From Bacillus sp. Marseille-P3661 (lineage in GTDB: Bacteria; Bacillota; Bacilli; Bacillales; Bacillaceae_J): a stretch of DNA of 64,000 bases. The translations under genes and the position numbers were made by a program. Below, piece by piece: positions 53,904 through 62,917 of the stretch. Every line of letters starts with the position of its first letter. Positions within the stretch are counted from its first letter, which is position 1. Where the stretch lies: contig NZ_LT965959.1 of assembly GCF_900240995.1 (NCBI RefSeq), positions 1 through 64,000 of the forward strand, in the 5' to 3' direction. The notes under the pieces are model-generated. The model was given only the letters and a program-made list of their open reading frames with translations, ran no database searches and was not told where the DNA came from.

Positions 53904-54748
53904 AACATATATATAACGCAAAAACACCATTTGAAAGAAGAGCACTATTCGATTTAAACTTAAATATTCCGTCGGGCACATATCAAGCTGTTATCGGCCA
54001 TACTGGGTCGGGAAAGTCAACATTAATACAACATATTAATGGTTTATTAAAACCAACCGGCGGGGAAATTTCAATTGGTGATCGAACTATTGCTGCAAAT
54101 AAGAAACAACGGGATTTAAAGAGTCTTCGAAAAAGAGTAGGTATCGTTTTCCAGTACCCTGAGCATCAGTTATTTGAGGAAACAGTAGAAAAGGATATAT
54201 GTTTCGGCCCAATGAATTTTGGTGTTTCATTCGATACTGCTAAGAAAAAAGCTCATGAATTATTAGAAATGGTAGGCCTTCCTTTAAGTGTACTAACTAA
54301 ATCCCCCTTTGATCTTAGCGGTGGTCAGATGAGGCGCGTTGCTATAGCAGGCGTACTTGCAATGGAACCAGAGGTGCTTATTTTAGATGAGCCGACTGCA
54401 GGGCTTGATCCTAAAGGCCGTAATGAGATAATGGAAATGTTTAAAACTTTGCATAACCAATATAAGCTAACAACTATACTTGTTACGCACAGCATGGAGG
54501 ATGCAGCATACTACGCAGATGATATTATCGTTATGCATAAAGGTACTGTTTATATGAAGGGAACTCCACTTGAAATTTTTGCGCAACCCGAAAAGCTAAA
54601 TGAAGCAGGATTAGATATTCCGGAGTCAGCCCAATTCATTAAATTGCTCTCAGAGAAGTTTGCTAGGCCAATTTCCAATGTGTTTACTGTCGATAAGGTA
54701 GCGGATGAAATCGTAGCCCTTTTAGAGGAAGGGGTTCGGATTAAATGA
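53879..54748 (+). CDS. ecfA2: ECF transporter ATPase A2
   Basis: A 289-residue partner ATPase. Walker A is GHTGSGKST (about 40-48), the Q-loop [11 protein letters not shown], the signature [16 protein letters not shown] and Walker [13 protein letters not shown]. It starts inside the ecfA1 end with only a weak GGTGA upstream, so translational coupling is likely. It overlaps ecfT by 4 bp (ATGA). Confidence 0.96.
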   Translation: MDIIFKEVEHIYNAKTPFERRALFDLNLNIPSGTYQAVIGHTGSGKSTLIQHINGLLKPTGGEISIGDRTIAANKKQRDLKSLRKRVGIVFQYPEHQLFEETVEKDICFGPMNFGVSFDTAKKKAHELLEMVGLPLSVLTKSPFDLSGGQMRRVAIAGVLAMEPEVLILDEPTAGLDPKGRNEIMEMFKTLHNQYKLTTILVTHSMEDAAYYADDIIVMHKGTVYMKGTPLEIFAQPEKLNEAGLDIPESAQFIKLLSEKFARPISNVFTVDKVADEIVALLEEGVRIK

Positions 54749-55539
54749 AAAATATCATTATTGGTCAGTATGTTCCTGGGGAATCTTTTATTCACAAAAT
54801 GGACCCGCGTGCAAAACTGCTAACAATCTTTTTATTTGTTATTATTGTTTTTATTGCTAATAATGTCTTTACCTATACAATAATTGGTTTATTCACGATT
54901 CTATGTGTCCTGCTATCTAGAGTCCCGCTGGTGTATATATATAAAGGCTTAAAACCTATTTTATGGATTATTTTATTCACACTTGTGCTGCATCTGTTTA
55001 TGACCAAAGAGGGCGAGGTAGTCTTTCAGTATAAATGGATTACGATTTATGAGGAAGGATTAAAACAAGGTGTTTTTATATCTCTTCGATTTATATTTCT
55101 AATCATGATTACTAGCTTACTCACGTTAACAACAACACCAATAGAGATTACCGATGGAATGGAAGCATTGTTATCTCCATTTAAACGATTTGGACTACCT
55201 GCTCATGAATTAGCGCTAATGATGTCAATTTCATTGCGGTTCATTCCAACACTTATGGAAGAGACGGAAAAAATTATTAAAGCACAGTCTGCCAGAGGTG
55301 TTGACTTTACTAGTGGTACGCTAAAGCAACGCATGAATTCAATTATTCCTTTACTCGTTCCGTTATTTATTAGTGCATTTCGCCGTGCTGAGGATTTGGC
55401 ACTTGCAATGGAGGCAAGGGGTTATCGCGGTGGAGAAGGTAGAACTAGAATTAGAGAGCTTGTCTGGAAAAGTACAGATCATCTTGTTTTTGTACTCTTA
55501 TTCATTATGATTATATTATTATTTCTTTTAAGGTCTTAA
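54745..55539 (+). CDS. ecfT: ECF transporter transmembrane subunit EcfT
   Basis: A 264-residue membrane protein with several hydrophobic helices (about 25-60, 65-85, 108-130 and 240-262). The coupling helices carry the family motifs with Ala-Arg-Gly, seen as QSARGVDF (about 185-192) and MEARGYRGG (about 221-229), which dock onto EcfA1 and EcfA2. No substrate-specific S-component is encoded nearby, as expected for a shared module. truA follows after 12 bp. Confidence 0.96.
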   Translation: MKNIIIGQYVPGESFIHKMDPRAKLLTIFLFVIIVFIANNVFTYTIIGLFTILCVLLSRVPLVYIYKGLKPILWIILFTLVLHLFMTKEGEVVFQYKWITIYEEGLKQGVFISLRFIFLIMITSLLTLTTTPIEITDGMEALLSPFKRFGLPAHELALMMSISLRFIPTLMEETEKIIKAQSARGVDFTSGTLKQRMNSIIPLLVPLFISAFRRAEDLALAMEARGYRGGEGRTRIRELVWKSTDHLVFVLLFIMIILLFLLRS

Positions 55540-55551
55540 TAGGTGGTAAAA

Positions 55552-56286
55552 ATGAATCGCTTAAAGTGTACTATCTCATATGACGGGACCTCTTTTGCAG
55601 GTTTCCAAGTACAACCAAAACAGCGTACGGTTCAGGGTGAAATCGAACGGGCATTAAAAAAAATTCATAAGACGGATGAAATACCGCGCATTGCTGCATC
55701 AGGGCGAACAGATGCAGGTGTACATGCTCATGGACAAGTTATTCACTTTGATAGCCCCTTAACGGGGATTAATTGGGCACGAGCATTAAATACACTGCTA
55801 CCTGAAGATATTATCGTGGACGAGGTAGAGAGCGTTCCTACTAGTTTCCACGCACGTTTTGATGTCATTAAAAAGGAATATCGTTACTTTCTTTTAAATA
55901 GTCAAAAGAACTATGTTTTTCGAAGAAATTATTGTTATCATTATCCATACCGGATTGAACTTGATGCTATTAAAGCAGCAGCTGATTATTTAATCGGTAC
56001 TCATGACTTCACGTCATTTTGCTCTACTAAAACCGATAAGCAGGATAAAATACGGACAATTTATACAATTGACGTCATAGAAGAGGCCGGTGAAATAGTT
56101 TTTCGCTTTGTAGGCGATGGATTTTTATACAATATGGTACGAATAATGGTTGGTACGTTATTAAAGGTAGGTCAAGGTAAAATAAAACCTGAAGAAATTA
56201 AGGGAATTCTTGATAAAAAGGATCGGGAAACTGCTGGAAAAACAGTACCAGGTCACGGGTTGCATCTATGGAAAGTTTGGTATTAG
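55552..56286 (+). CDS. truA: tRNA pseudouridine38-40 synthase
   Basis: A 244-residue TruA acting on the tRNA anticodon arm. The catalytic aspartate sits in [11 protein letters not shown] (about 49-59). Later [21 protein letters not shown] is typical. I chose ATG 55552 because AGGTGG at 55541-55546 precedes it; the GTG at 55543 lies within that site. It ends the ecf gene cluster, as in B. subtilis. Confidence 0.97.
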   Translation: MNRLKCTISYDGTSFAGFQVQPKQRTVQGEIERALKKIHKTDEIPRIAASGRTDAGVHAHGQVIHFDSPLTGINWARALNTLLPEDIIVDEVESVPTSFHARFDVIKKEYRYFLLNSQKNYVFRRNYCYHYPYRIELDAIKAAADYLIGTHDFTSFCSTKTDKQDKIRTIYTIDVIEEAGEIVFRFVGDGFLYNMVRIMVGTLLKVGQGKIKPEEIKGILDKKDRETAGKTVPGHGLHLWKVWY

Positions 56287-56363
56287 GAAGAGAAATTTCA
56301 CCTCTTAAAGTGTCCCAAAAACATTTTATTGAATAAAACAACTTCCCCTGGTGTAACATTTTC

Positions 56364-56392
56364 TTGACATTGTAGCTTGAAAGTTATATTAT
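56364..56392 (+). promoter_or_regulatory. Sigma-A promoter of rplM-rpsI
   Basis: TTGACA at 56364-56369 and TATTAT at 56387-56392 are 17 bp apart. Transcription starting near 56399 yields a ~108-nt leader. Confidence 0.8.
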
Positions 56393-56399
56393 TACCTAT

Positions 56400-56495
56400 G
56401 GTACATTTTCAAAGGCCACGCCACGAGTTAGCCCCGAAACTAATCGTGATGAAATAGAACTTTAGAAAATGAAAGAAGATCGATAAGATTTTTAG
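56400..56495 (+). ncRNA. L13 leader
   Basis: In the expected place for the Bacillus L13 leader. CACGA (56422-56426) and TTAG (56428-56431), separated by a bulged G, pair with CTAA (56440-56443) and TCGTG (56444-56448) around an 8-nt loop CCCCGAAA. Autoregulation by L13 is inferred from the known family; I did not match every conserved position. Confidence 0.65.
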
Positions 56496-56506
56496 GAGGG
56501 AAAATA

Positions 56507-56944
56507 ATGCGTCAAACTTACATGGCAAAACCACAAGAAGTTGAACGTAAATGGTTAGTGATCGACGCTGAAGGTCAAACTTTAGGTCGCCTTGCAAGTG
56601 AAGTAGCATCAATTCTTCGCGGAAAGCATAAACCAACTTTTACACCACATGTTGATACTGGTGATCACGTAATCATCATTAATGCAGAAAAGATTCAATT
56701 AACTGGTAATAAGTTAAACGGAAAAATCTACTACCGTCACACTATGCATCCAGGTGGACTAAAAACACGTACTGCTAAAGAAATGCGTGATACTCGTCCA
56801 GAACAAATGCTTGAACTTGCAATTAAAGGTATGCTTCCAAAAAATAGCTTAGGACGTCAAATGTTCAGAAAGCTTAATGTATATAAAGGTAGCGAACATC
56901 CACATCAAGCACAAAAACCTGAAGTTTACGAACTTCGCGGATAA
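56507..56944 (+). CDS. rplM: 50S ribosomal protein L13
   Basis: A 145-residue early assembly protein. [20 protein letters not shown] (about 18-37), [16 protein letters not shown] and [18 protein letters not shown] are diagnostic. ATG 56507 follows TAGGAGGGAAAA. rpsI follows after 21 bp, the universal rplM-rpsI pair. Confidence 0.98.
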   Translation: MRQTYMAKPQEVERKWLVIDAEGQTLGRLASEVASILRGKHKPTFTPHVDTGDHVIIINAEKIQLTGNKLNGKIYYRHTMHPGGLKTRTAKEMRDTRPEQMLELAIKGMLPKNSLGRQMFRKLNVYKGSEHPHQAQKPEVYELRG

Positions 56945-56965
56945 TTTTTAAAGGAGGGTATTATT

Positions 56966-57358
56966 TTGGCACAGGTACAATATATTGGTACAGGACGTCG
57001 TAAAAGTTCAATCGCACGTGTTCGTTTAGTTCCAGGTAACGGACGTGTAGTAATTAATGGACGTGAAATTGAAGAATTTTTTAATCTAGAAACATTACAC
57101 TTAATCGTAAAGCAACCACTAGTTGCTACTGAAAATGCTACAAACTATGATGTATTCGTAAACGTTATTGGCGGTGGATTCACTGGCCAAGCTGGTGCAA
57201 TTCGTCATGGTATTGCTCGTGCATTATTACAAGCTGACCCTGAATATCGTGCAGTTCTTAAGCGTGAAGGTTACTTAACTCGTGACGCACGTATGAAAGA
57301 ACGTAAGAAGTACGGTCTTAAAGGCGCTCGTCGTGCACCTCAGTTCTCGAAGCGTTAA
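56966..57358 (+). CDS. rpsI: 30S ribosomal protein S9
   Basis: A 130-residue S9. Its C-terminal tail [14 protein letters not shown] ends in the Lys-Arg that touches the P-site tRNA anticodon loop. [14 protein letters not shown] (about 7-20) is typical. The start is TTG 56966 behind AAAGGAGGGT; no ATG or GTG in frame fits. A terminator follows. Confidence 0.98.
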   Translation: MAQVQYIGTGRRKSSIARVRLVPGNGRVVINGREIEEFFNLETLHLIVKQPLVATENATNYDVFVNVIGGGFTGQAGAIRHGIARALLQADPEYRAVLKREGYLTRDARMKERKKYGLKGARRAPQFSKR

Positions 57359-57372
57359 TTATCAACGTTTCA

Positions 57373-57407
57373 AAGGCTCTCAGGCATTTTGCTTGGGGGT
57401 CTTTTTT
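57373..57407 (+). terminator. Terminator after rpsI
   Basis: AAGGCTCTCAGGC (57373-57385) pairs over its full length with GCTTGGGGGTCTT (57391-57403) if several G-U pairs are allowed. A T-run follows. Confidence 0.8.
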
Positions 57408-57683
57408 ATATGTTTGGAATTGCTTGCATTTATAATTTAATTTTCTACTACCTAATTTAAAATTAATGAGCATTTATGCTAAATTGTTGTCATTTAGGCG
57501 AAGCCAAACAATTCGCCTTGTGTTGTCCGAATATAAATCAATATCATTCAGTTCCTCCATTTCTACTTATATATTCTATTTAATATTTCCTTAAATTGGC
57601 GATTATGAGTAGGACGATTTTTGTATGAGAATATACCGCATGTAAAAGACTATTTGTAAAAATGAAAAGGCGTGACGGATTTG
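57408..57683. other. Gap between rpsI and ybaK
   Basis: AT-rich, with no credible gene. One perfect inverted repeat, AGGCGAA (57496-57502) and TTCGCCT (57512-57518), could form a hairpin, but it lacks a T-run. AAAAGG at 57666-57670 is the ybaK binding site. Confidence 0.5.
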
Positions 57684-58127
57684 ATGAATGTGATCACTAC
57701 TTTTAAAGAGAAAAGACATGCTAAGCAAATAGCATTTGAACATAAACTCCTTAGAGAATTATCACTTAAATCACTAAAAGAGAAAGTAAAGTTATTCTTT
57801 TCTCCTTTCTTTAAATCTAATTCCATCTATGCAACTGCTATTGAGGATGGTAGTGTTGACATGGCCATTGAGGCATATTTATTAGGTGCTAAAATGAGCA
57901 GATTTGGCTATTTTGGTGAAACTGAGGATCAAGTTCGACAACGGTGCTACAAGGAAGAGCAATATTTAATTGATAACTTATTTGATTATTTACAATACTG
58001 GGGAGCAACAGGCGGAAATGATTTGGTTAGTGAATCTTTATTTCATGCATGTGAGCAGTATATTGGAAACTGGTGGAAGGAAGGATTTAGAAAAGGGGAA
58101 TTAAGGTATAGGCTTCGCCTACACTAA
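57684..58127 (+). CDS. ybaK: YbaK-like DUF2521 protein
   Basis: A 147-residue soluble protein of the Bacillus family annotated as DUF2521. The shared features are an N-terminal basic helix, the DMAIEAYLLGAKMSRFGYFGE stretch (in part, about 57-77), an acidic DNLFDYLQYWG block, and a tryptophan pair in NWWKEGF. No catalytic motif is evident and its function is unknown. I chose ATG 57684, placed 9-14 bp after AAAAGG; GTG 57672 is too close. It precedes cwlD as in B. subtilis. Confidence 0.85.
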   Translation: MNVITTFKEKRHAKQIAFEHKLLRELSLKSLKEKVKLFFSPFFKSNSIYATAIEDGSVDMAIEAYLLGAKMSRFGYFGETEDQVRQRCYKEEQYLIDNLFDYLQYWGATGGNDLVSESLFHACEQYIGNWWKEGFRKGELRYRLRLH

Positions 58128-58147
58128 ATATAATAGGTAAATATTAT

Positions 58148-58176
58148 TCATATTTCTCCCTCTTGTCCCATATAGT
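58148..58176 (+). promoter_or_regulatory. Sigma-E-like promoter of cwlD
   Basis: TCATATT at 58148-58154 and CATATAGT at 58169-58176 have a 14-bp spacer, close to the sigma-E consensus (-35 KMATATT, -10 CATACANT). cwlD is known to be made in the mother cell in B. subtilis. Confidence 0.65.
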
Positions 58177-58206
58177 GAATTAGGACGGGTACGGAGGGAA
58201 AGGAAT

Positions 58207-58914
58207 ATGAAAAAGAAATTACAGTTAATTATATTTTTTGTGGGCTCTATCTTATTATTCTTTTTGTTTCAATATCAATTTTCAACCCATAATACGTGGG
58301 ATTCTTGGAGTTTGCCTCTATCAGGTCAAATCATTGTTCTAGATCCAGGACATGGTGCACCAGACCCAGGCGCAGGTCCAAAAGGTGCTTTTGAAAAAGA
58401 TATTGCATTTAATATTTCATTGACACTTAGAGATTATCTTCAAGAGGCTGGGGCACTGGTTATCTTGACGAGAGAGGATGATAATGACCTAGCTGACAAG
58501 GATCTTAAAGGATATAGCCGAAGAAAGACCCAGGATTTAAAAAGAAGAGCTGAACTAATAAATAGTTCTGATGCTAATTTGCTTGTGTCAATCCATTTAA
58601 ATTCCTTACCATCATCCAAATGGAGAGGTGCTCAAACATTCTATTACCCTCGTTTCGATGAAAATAAACAATTGGCAAAGTCTATTCAAGCTGAAATGGA
58701 ACGAAACCTAGAAAATACATCTAGAGGCGTAAAAGTAATTGACACAGTTTATATATTAAAACAAGCAAAAATTCCTTCTGTACTTGTTGAGGCAGGATTC
58801 TTATCGAATCCACAAGAACGAGAGCTATTAAATACAAAATCATATCAAGAAAAGGTAGCAGCATCTATATATCAAGGTATACTGCGCCACTACAGTGAGA
58901 ATATAACAAAATAG
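58207..58914 (+). CDS. cwlD: CwlD, N-acetylmuramoyl-L-alanine amidase for spore cortex
   Basis: A 235-residue exported amidase. An N-terminal membrane or signal segment (about 5-25) is followed by an Amidase_3 domain. Zinc ligands fit the histidine in LDPGHGAPDPGA (about 46-57), the glutamate in EKDIAFN and the histidine in SIHLNS; the catalytic glutamate is in LVEAGFLSN. It removes peptide side chains so that PdaA can form the muramic lactam needed for cortex lysis at germination. ATG 58207 follows ACGGAGGGAAAGG. Confidence 0.96.
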   Translation: MKKKLQLIIFFVGSILLFFLFQYQFSTHNTWDSWSLPLSGQIIVLDPGHGAPDPGAGPKGAFEKDIAFNISLTLRDYLQEAGALVILTREDDNDLADKDLKGYSRRKTQDLKRRAELINSSDANLLVSIHLNSLPSSKWRGAQTFYYPRFDENKQLAKSIQAEMERNLENTSRGVKVIDTVYILKQAKIPSVLVEAGFLSNPQERELLNTKSYQEKVAASIYQGILRHYSENITK

Positions 58915-59010
58915 GGATTTTCTAGGTGTGATCTATGTTATTTGTGGATTCTAGCCACTATGTTATAATTTGATGTGAATCATTATTAAATGCTTAAGGC
59001 GGTGTGAGTA

Positions 59011-60057
59011 TTGATTACAAAAAAACAAGTACAAGACATACTAGGAAAAATGCAGGATCCATTTTTACATAAAACATTGGTTGAGACTAATGGTATCGAA
59101 GAAATTAGTGTAAAAGAAGAAAAGAATCATGTAAGTGTTAAGATCGCTATTGCAAAGACAGGAACAGGTGAGCAAATGCAGCTGCAACAACAAGTAGTAA
59201 CTGCTCTTAAAAATGCTGGTGCAAATACTGTAGGTATCCGTTTTAGTGAACTGCCAAAGGAAGTTACTGCACAGTTCCAAACTAAACCAGAAAATCCTTC
59301 ACTTTTAGACCCTAGCAGTCCAACAAAGTTTATTGCGATAGCAAGTGGTAAAGGTGGCGTAGGTAAATCAACAGTTTCTGTTAACCTTGCTGTTTCATTA
59401 GCTCGCTTAGGTAAAAAGGTAGGGATTGTAGATGCAGATATCTATGGTTTCAGTGTTCCTGATATGATGGGCATAACTGAAAGACCTGCGGTTCGAAATG
59501 AAAGAATTTACCCGGTAGAGCGTTTTGGAGTTAAGGTAATTTCAATGGGATTCTTTGTAGAAGATAATGCACCTATCATTTGGAGAGGACCAATGCTAGG
59601 CAAAATGTTAAATCAGTTTTTCTCAGAAGTTGAATGGGGTGAATTAGATTATCTTTTACTAGACTTACCACCAGGAACAGGTGATGTTGCATTAGATGTG
59701 CACACATTGATTCCTTCATGTCGTGAGATAATCGTAACCACACCACATGCTACAGCAGCATTTGTTGCAGCACGTGCTGGGGCAATGGCATTAAAAACAG
59801 AGCATGAAATTCTTGGAGTTATTGAGAACATGTCGTACTTTGAAAGCAAAGTAACGGGTGAAAAAGAGTATATATTTGGCCAAGGTGGCGGTGAAAAGCT
59901 TGCCAAGGAATTAAATGCACCTCTATTAGGCCAAATTCAATTAGGGCAACCTGAAATAGATGAAAATGATTTTGCGCCATCAGTTTATGATGAAAACCAT
60001 AAGATTGGTAAAAAGTATTTAGAAATTGCAGAACAGGTCATTAAATATTCAAAATAA
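59011..60057 (+). CDS. salA: SalA, Mrp/NBP35-family ATPase
   Basis: A 348-residue P-loop protein. An N-terminal MIP18-like domain (about 1-90) precedes the ATPase with deviant Walker A SGKGGVGKST (about 111-120), IVDADIYG and LLLDLPPGTGDVAL. Mrp proteins carry iron-sulfur clusters; the Bacillus SalA is known as a regulator of scoC and aprE. The C-terminal CxxC of cluster-carrying Mrp is not visible, so cluster transfer is doubtful. The start is TTG 59011 behind AAGGCGGTGTGA. Confidence 0.93.
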   Translation: MITKKQVQDILGKMQDPFLHKTLVETNGIEEISVKEEKNHVSVKIAIAKTGTGEQMQLQQQVVTALKNAGANTVGIRFSELPKEVTAQFQTKPENPSLLDPSSPTKFIAIASGKGGVGKSTVSVNLAVSLARLGKKVGIVDADIYGFSVPDMMGITERPAVRNERIYPVERFGVKVISMGFFVEDNAPIIWRGPMLGKMLNQFFSEVEWGELDYLLLDLPPGTGDVALDVHTLIPSCREIIVTTPHATAAFVAARAGAMALKTEHEILGVIENMSYFESKVTGEKEYIFGQGGGEKLAKELNAPLLGQIQLGQPEIDENDFAPSVYDENHKIGKKYLEIAEQVIKYSK

Positions 60058-60121
60058 CGCATTTCAGTGAAGAGTATTTATCCTATAAAATAAAACAGAT
60101 TAATTTGATTTTGTGTAATAA

Positions 60122-60153
60122 AAAGTGGCCCCTGTTTTCACAGGAGCCACTTT
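60122..60153. terminator. Bidirectional terminator between salA and gerD
   Basis: AAAGTGGCCCCTG (60122-60134) pairs with CAGGAGCCACTTT (60141-60153) with one mismatch around a 6-nt loop. It lies between convergent salA (+) and gerD (-). The A- and T-rich ends make it usable from both sides. Confidence 0.88.
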
Positions 60154-60199
60154 CTATTTCTACTTACAAAGAACTTTTAATTAGTAAAGTGATTGTTGG

Positions 60200-60787
60200 T
60201 TATTCTTCCTTCTGTTTTTCTTCTTGTTTAGCTGCTTCTTCTTTTTGGAGTTCCTCTGCACCTTTAATTAACATGTCCTGCATTTTAGCCTTAAATAAAG
60301 GGCTTTCGATTGTTTCTGATATTAATGTTTTAAGCTGGTCTCTGTATTGCTGGGATTTCATTGCATCTAAAAGCTGCTTTTCCATTTCGGGGTCTTTCAA
60401 AATATCGATCATCATTGCCTGATAGTCAGGGTCTTTCATTAATCCTTTAATCAACTTTTCATGTTCAGCTTGCATTGACTTTGCGAAGGCCTCAGTAAAC
60501 TTTGGATCCTCAAATTGCTTTTTCCAAAAGTTTAATGCCTCCTCAGATGTTAAAGCAGTTTTAATTGATTGTTGGACAAAAGGTTGGTCCATTACAAGCT
60601 GTGCTTTAGTATCTTCATTTGTTACTATTTCTTCTATTGCCTTTTTTCCTTCATCTGTTTTAAGAATATCAACCACCATTTTCTTTGTTGTATCATAATC
60701 TGGTTGATTGTTCCCCTGTATTTCTGCTGGTGCACAGGCGCTAATTAAAAACAGCAAAAGAAGGAGGAGCATTAATATATTTTTCAT
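60200..60787 (-). CDS. gerD: GerD, spore germination lipoprotein
   Basis: A 195-residue lipoprotein of the spore inner membrane that gathers nutrient receptors into the germinosome. A lipoprotein signal (about 1-17, hydrophobic run of leucines) ends with a lipobox LISAC. The mature part is helical and charged, with a lysine- and glutamate-rich C-terminus. I chose the ATG at 60787 (minus strand), 11 nt after AGGAG; the longer frame begins before that site. A sigma-G-like promoter lies just upstream. It is convergent with salA and divergent from kbaA. Confidence 0.94.
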   Translation of the reverse strand: MKNILMLLLLLLFLISACAPAEIQGNNQPDYDTTKKMVVDILKTDEGKKAIEEIVTNEDTKAQLVMDQPFVQQSIKTALTSEEALNFWKKQFEDPKFTEAFAKSMQAEHEKLIKGLMKDPDYQAMMIDILKDPEMEKQLLDAMKSQQYRDQLKTLISETIESPLFKAKMQDMLIKGAEELQKEEAAKQEEKQKEE

Positions 60788-60825
60788 AGCTAAAAGAGCT
60801 CCTTTCAAAAAATTTCACCTATAGT

Positions 60826-60854
60826 TAATATGAATTGATTTGAGAAAAATATAC
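60826..60854 (-). promoter_or_regulatory. Sigma-G-like promoter of gerD
   Basis: On the minus strand GTATA (60854-60850) and CATATTA (60832-60826) are 17 bp apart. CATATTA fits the sigma-G -10 consensus CATAHTA and GTATA fits the -35. gerD is known to be sigma-G dependent in B. subtilis. Confidence 0.7.
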
Positions 60855-60928
60855 GCTTTATGAGACTAGCTTTTTACTGGGGTGATTGATACAATAAGGA
60901 AGGATTTGAACCATTTGGGGGCAAAAAA

Positions 60929-61525
60929 ATGAAAAGTAGAAATTGGGTATACTTATTTTTAACTACTCTGATTATTGGAGGAATAAGTACAGTAATTATT
61001 GGATTTGGTGTAAAATGGGACGAATATTCTTCTTTATTTATACCATTTAATTTAGTCGAGATACTTTCCGTTACACTGTGGTTGCTTGGTGTCGGTTTCA
61101 TATTTAGCTTAATAAGCCAAATGGGTTTCTTTGCTTATTTAACTGTTCATCGATTTGGATTAGGGTTGTTTAAATCACTATGGAATGCTGTTCAAATAGT
61201 TTTAATTGCCTTTGTTTTATTTGATCTTGTTTACTTTCGATATATAGCATATGGAGAAGGACAACCACTTTCTGAATATATTCTTCCCGCTGTACTTATT
61301 CTACTTTATGGAATGATAATTGCTTACTGGAAAATGAAAGAAACAAATAAGGGCGCATTTATTCCAGCCTTATTTTTCATGGTTGCTGTTACGATTCTAG
61401 AATGGGTACCAGCTTTACGCGCTGATGATAAGGCTTGGTTACTTTTAATGGTCTTACCTTTATTAATATGTAATACATGGCAGTTATTAATTCTTCATCG
61501 ACTTACAAAAACAGCAAATAGCTGA
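60929..61525 (+). CDS. kbaA: KbaA, activator of the KinB sporulation kinase pathway
   Basis: A 198-residue membrane protein with about six hydrophobic helices (near 7-28, 43-66, 82-104, 117-136, 144-160 and 169-190). Its order and composition match the Bacillus KinB-signalling protein KbaA; the molecular activity is not known. A weak binding site (TTTGGGGG) precedes ATG 60929. It sits between gerD and pdaB, both on the other strand. Confidence 0.9.
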   Translation: MKSRNWVYLFLTTLIIGGISTVIIGFGVKWDEYSSLFIPFNLVEILSVTLWLLGVGFIFSLISQMGFFAYLTVHRFGLGLFKSLWNAVQIVLIAFVLFDLVYFRYIAYGEGQPLSEYILPAVLILLYGMIIAYWKMKETNKGAFIPALFFMVAVTILEWVPALRADDKAWLLLMVLPLLICNTWQLLILHRLTKTANS

Positions 61526-61539
61526 TCCTATTGGATCAG

Positions 61540-62301
61540 CTATTTTACTTCATTGCTTTTTATATCAGCGTTAGAAATTAACTCTGATACTGTTACAATT
61601 TTAAGACCTTTAGACTTTAAGCCCTTAATTATTTGGGGCAAGGCCTTTTCTGTTTGTGTTGCTGAATCGGATGCGTGGAGCAGAATTATATCCCCGCCAT
61701 TAACGTTTGGTACTACATTCTGAACGATTTTCTCAATACCTGGGTTTGTGTAATCTAATGAATTAACACTCCAGTGTACAATTGAATAACCGTAGGAATC
61801 TGCTATTTGAAGAATTTTTTTATTAAAATTGCCATTTGGCGGACGAAGATACTTGAGCTCCTTTATTCCTAACTTCTTTAAAGTTTCATCTGCCATTAAT
61901 ATGTCACGTCTAATTTTTTTATCATCCCAATCAGCATAATTTCGATAATGGTACCCCATACTTCCTACTTCATGGCCTTCTTTTACAATTTGCTCCAAAA
62001 TATCCGGATGTCTCTCAGCCCATGACGCAGAAATAAAGAAGGTTGCATTTTTTATTCCTTCCTTCTTTAAAGTATCCAAAATAATGGGCGCTCGTTCATC
62101 TCCCCAACTGATATCAAATGTAAGGGCTACTTTATCATCCGCTTTTTCGCCTTTATAGATTGCCATCGGCCCTTTCTCAGTTGAGAATACTGATTGCTGT
62201 TGATTTCCCATATACAAAATACTAGCTGTAAAAAAAGCAGCTATAATTACAATGAGAGATTGTTTAATTCTCTTCCCATTCACTACGACGAAAAACTTCA
62301 T
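61540..62301 (-). CDS. pdaB: PdaB, spore-associated polysaccharide deacetylase
   Basis: A 253-residue carbohydrate esterase family 4 protein. An N-terminal membrane anchor (about 13-30) precedes the NodB domain with TFDISWGDERAP (the catalytic and metal aspartates, usually TFDDG; here the second of these is replaced by isoleucine), HEVGSMGYHYRN (metal histidines) and LRPPNG. B. subtilis PdaB is needed to keep spores intact late in sporulation. Activity as a deacetylase is uncertain because of the altered TFDD motif. ATG is at 62301 (minus strand) behind GAGGAGG. It converges with kbaA. Confidence 0.93.
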   Translation of the reverse strand: MKFFVVVNGKRIKQSLIVIIAAFFTASILYMGNQQQSVFSTEKGPMAIYKGEKADDKVALTFDISWGDERAPIILDTLKKEGIKNATFFISASWAERHPDILEQIVKEGHEVGSMGYHYRNYADWDDKKIRRDILMADETLKKLGIKELKYLRPPNGNFNKKILQIADSYGYSIVHWSVNSLDYTNPGIEKIVQNVVPNVNGGDIILLHASDSATQTEKALPQIIKGLKSKGLKIVTVSELISNADIKSNEVK

Positions 62302-62336
62302 AGTAAATCCTCCTCTAGTGCGTAACGTTTTCTAAT

Positions 62337-62365
62337 ATTTATGTTCAAATGGACAAGACTATGAA
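62337..62365 (-). promoter_or_regulatory. Possible sporulation promoter of pdaB
   Basis: On the minus strand TTCATAG and CATAAAT are 15 bp apart, a partial match to sigma-E consensus. Weak evidence. Confidence 0.3.
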
Positions 62366-62446
62366 TAATTTATCGCGATTGAGACAAATTAAATTGTAAT
62401 CTCAACAATTTGAATTTATTCCCAAAATTATTCTAGAGGTGAATAT

Positions 62447-62683
62447 ATGTTAGGGCTATTATTAAATAACAGAGAAATCAAGGAATTAGAATATCTACTA
62501 AAACGTGAAATGGAGGAATTATTATTTGACCTTGGTGACAACAGAATCGATCATATGGTAAAACAAGCAATGGAGGATAGGTATCAAGTATTATTTAATT
62601 TATTTAAAAGATTTGCATCTGAAACAGAGTGTAATAAATATATCAGAACAAAGAAATATAAAGGCAATAAGATGGTAAAGTAG
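62447..62683 (+). CDS. Small conserved helical protein of unknown function
   Basis: A 78-residue charged protein, almost all predicted helix, with no cysteine cluster, signal or membrane segment. I do not recognise a named family, though I believe similar small proteins occur next to pdaB in other bacilli. ATG 62447 follows TAGAGGTGA. It is alone between pdaB (opposite strand) and the rRNA promoters. Confidence 0.7.
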   Translation: MLGLLLNNREIKELEYLLKREMEELLFDLGDNRIDHMVKQAMEDRYQVLFNLFKRFASETECNKYIRTKKYKGNKMVK

Positions 62684-62708
62684 ATTAAAGAAATATGTAA
62701 AATGGTTA

Positions 62709-62737
62709 TTGACGTCCATAACTAGTTATGATATATT
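62709..62737 (+). promoter_or_regulatory. rRNA promoter P1
   Basis: TTGACG at 62709-62714 and TATATT at 62732-62737 with a 17-bp spacer, about 180 bp before 16S. With P2 it forms the tandem rrn promoters usual in Bacillus. Confidence 0.75.
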
Positions 62738-62779
62738 TATTTTCGTTGCTCGATAGCAATAAAAAAAACACAAAAATAG

Positions 62780-62808
62780 TTGACTTTATATCTCTTGTAT
62801 GGTATTTT
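62780..62808 (+). promoter_or_regulatory. rRNA promoter P2
   Basis: TTGACT at 62780-62785 and TATTTT at 62803-62808 with a 17-bp spacer, 71 bp after P1. A run of A (62760-62768) and caaaaatag upstream may act as an UP element. The -10 is imperfect. Confidence 0.65.
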
Positions 62809-62817
62809 ATATAAAGT

Positions 62818-62858
62818 CTTGACGCTCTTTGAAAACTAAACAAAATGTCAAGCGTGCA
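62818..62858 (+). promoter_or_regulatory. rRNA leader boxA and closing stem
   Basis: GCTCTTTGAAAAC at about 62824-62836 matches the Bacillus boxA used for Nus-factor antitermination. CTTGAC at 62818-62823 can pair with GTCAAG at 62847-62852, forming a stem around boxA. Confidence 0.65.
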
Positions 62859-62917
62859 AAATAAGTTGAACTACGTTCAACAACCAAGTCAGTTTATTAG
62901 TTTGAGCAATCAAACCC

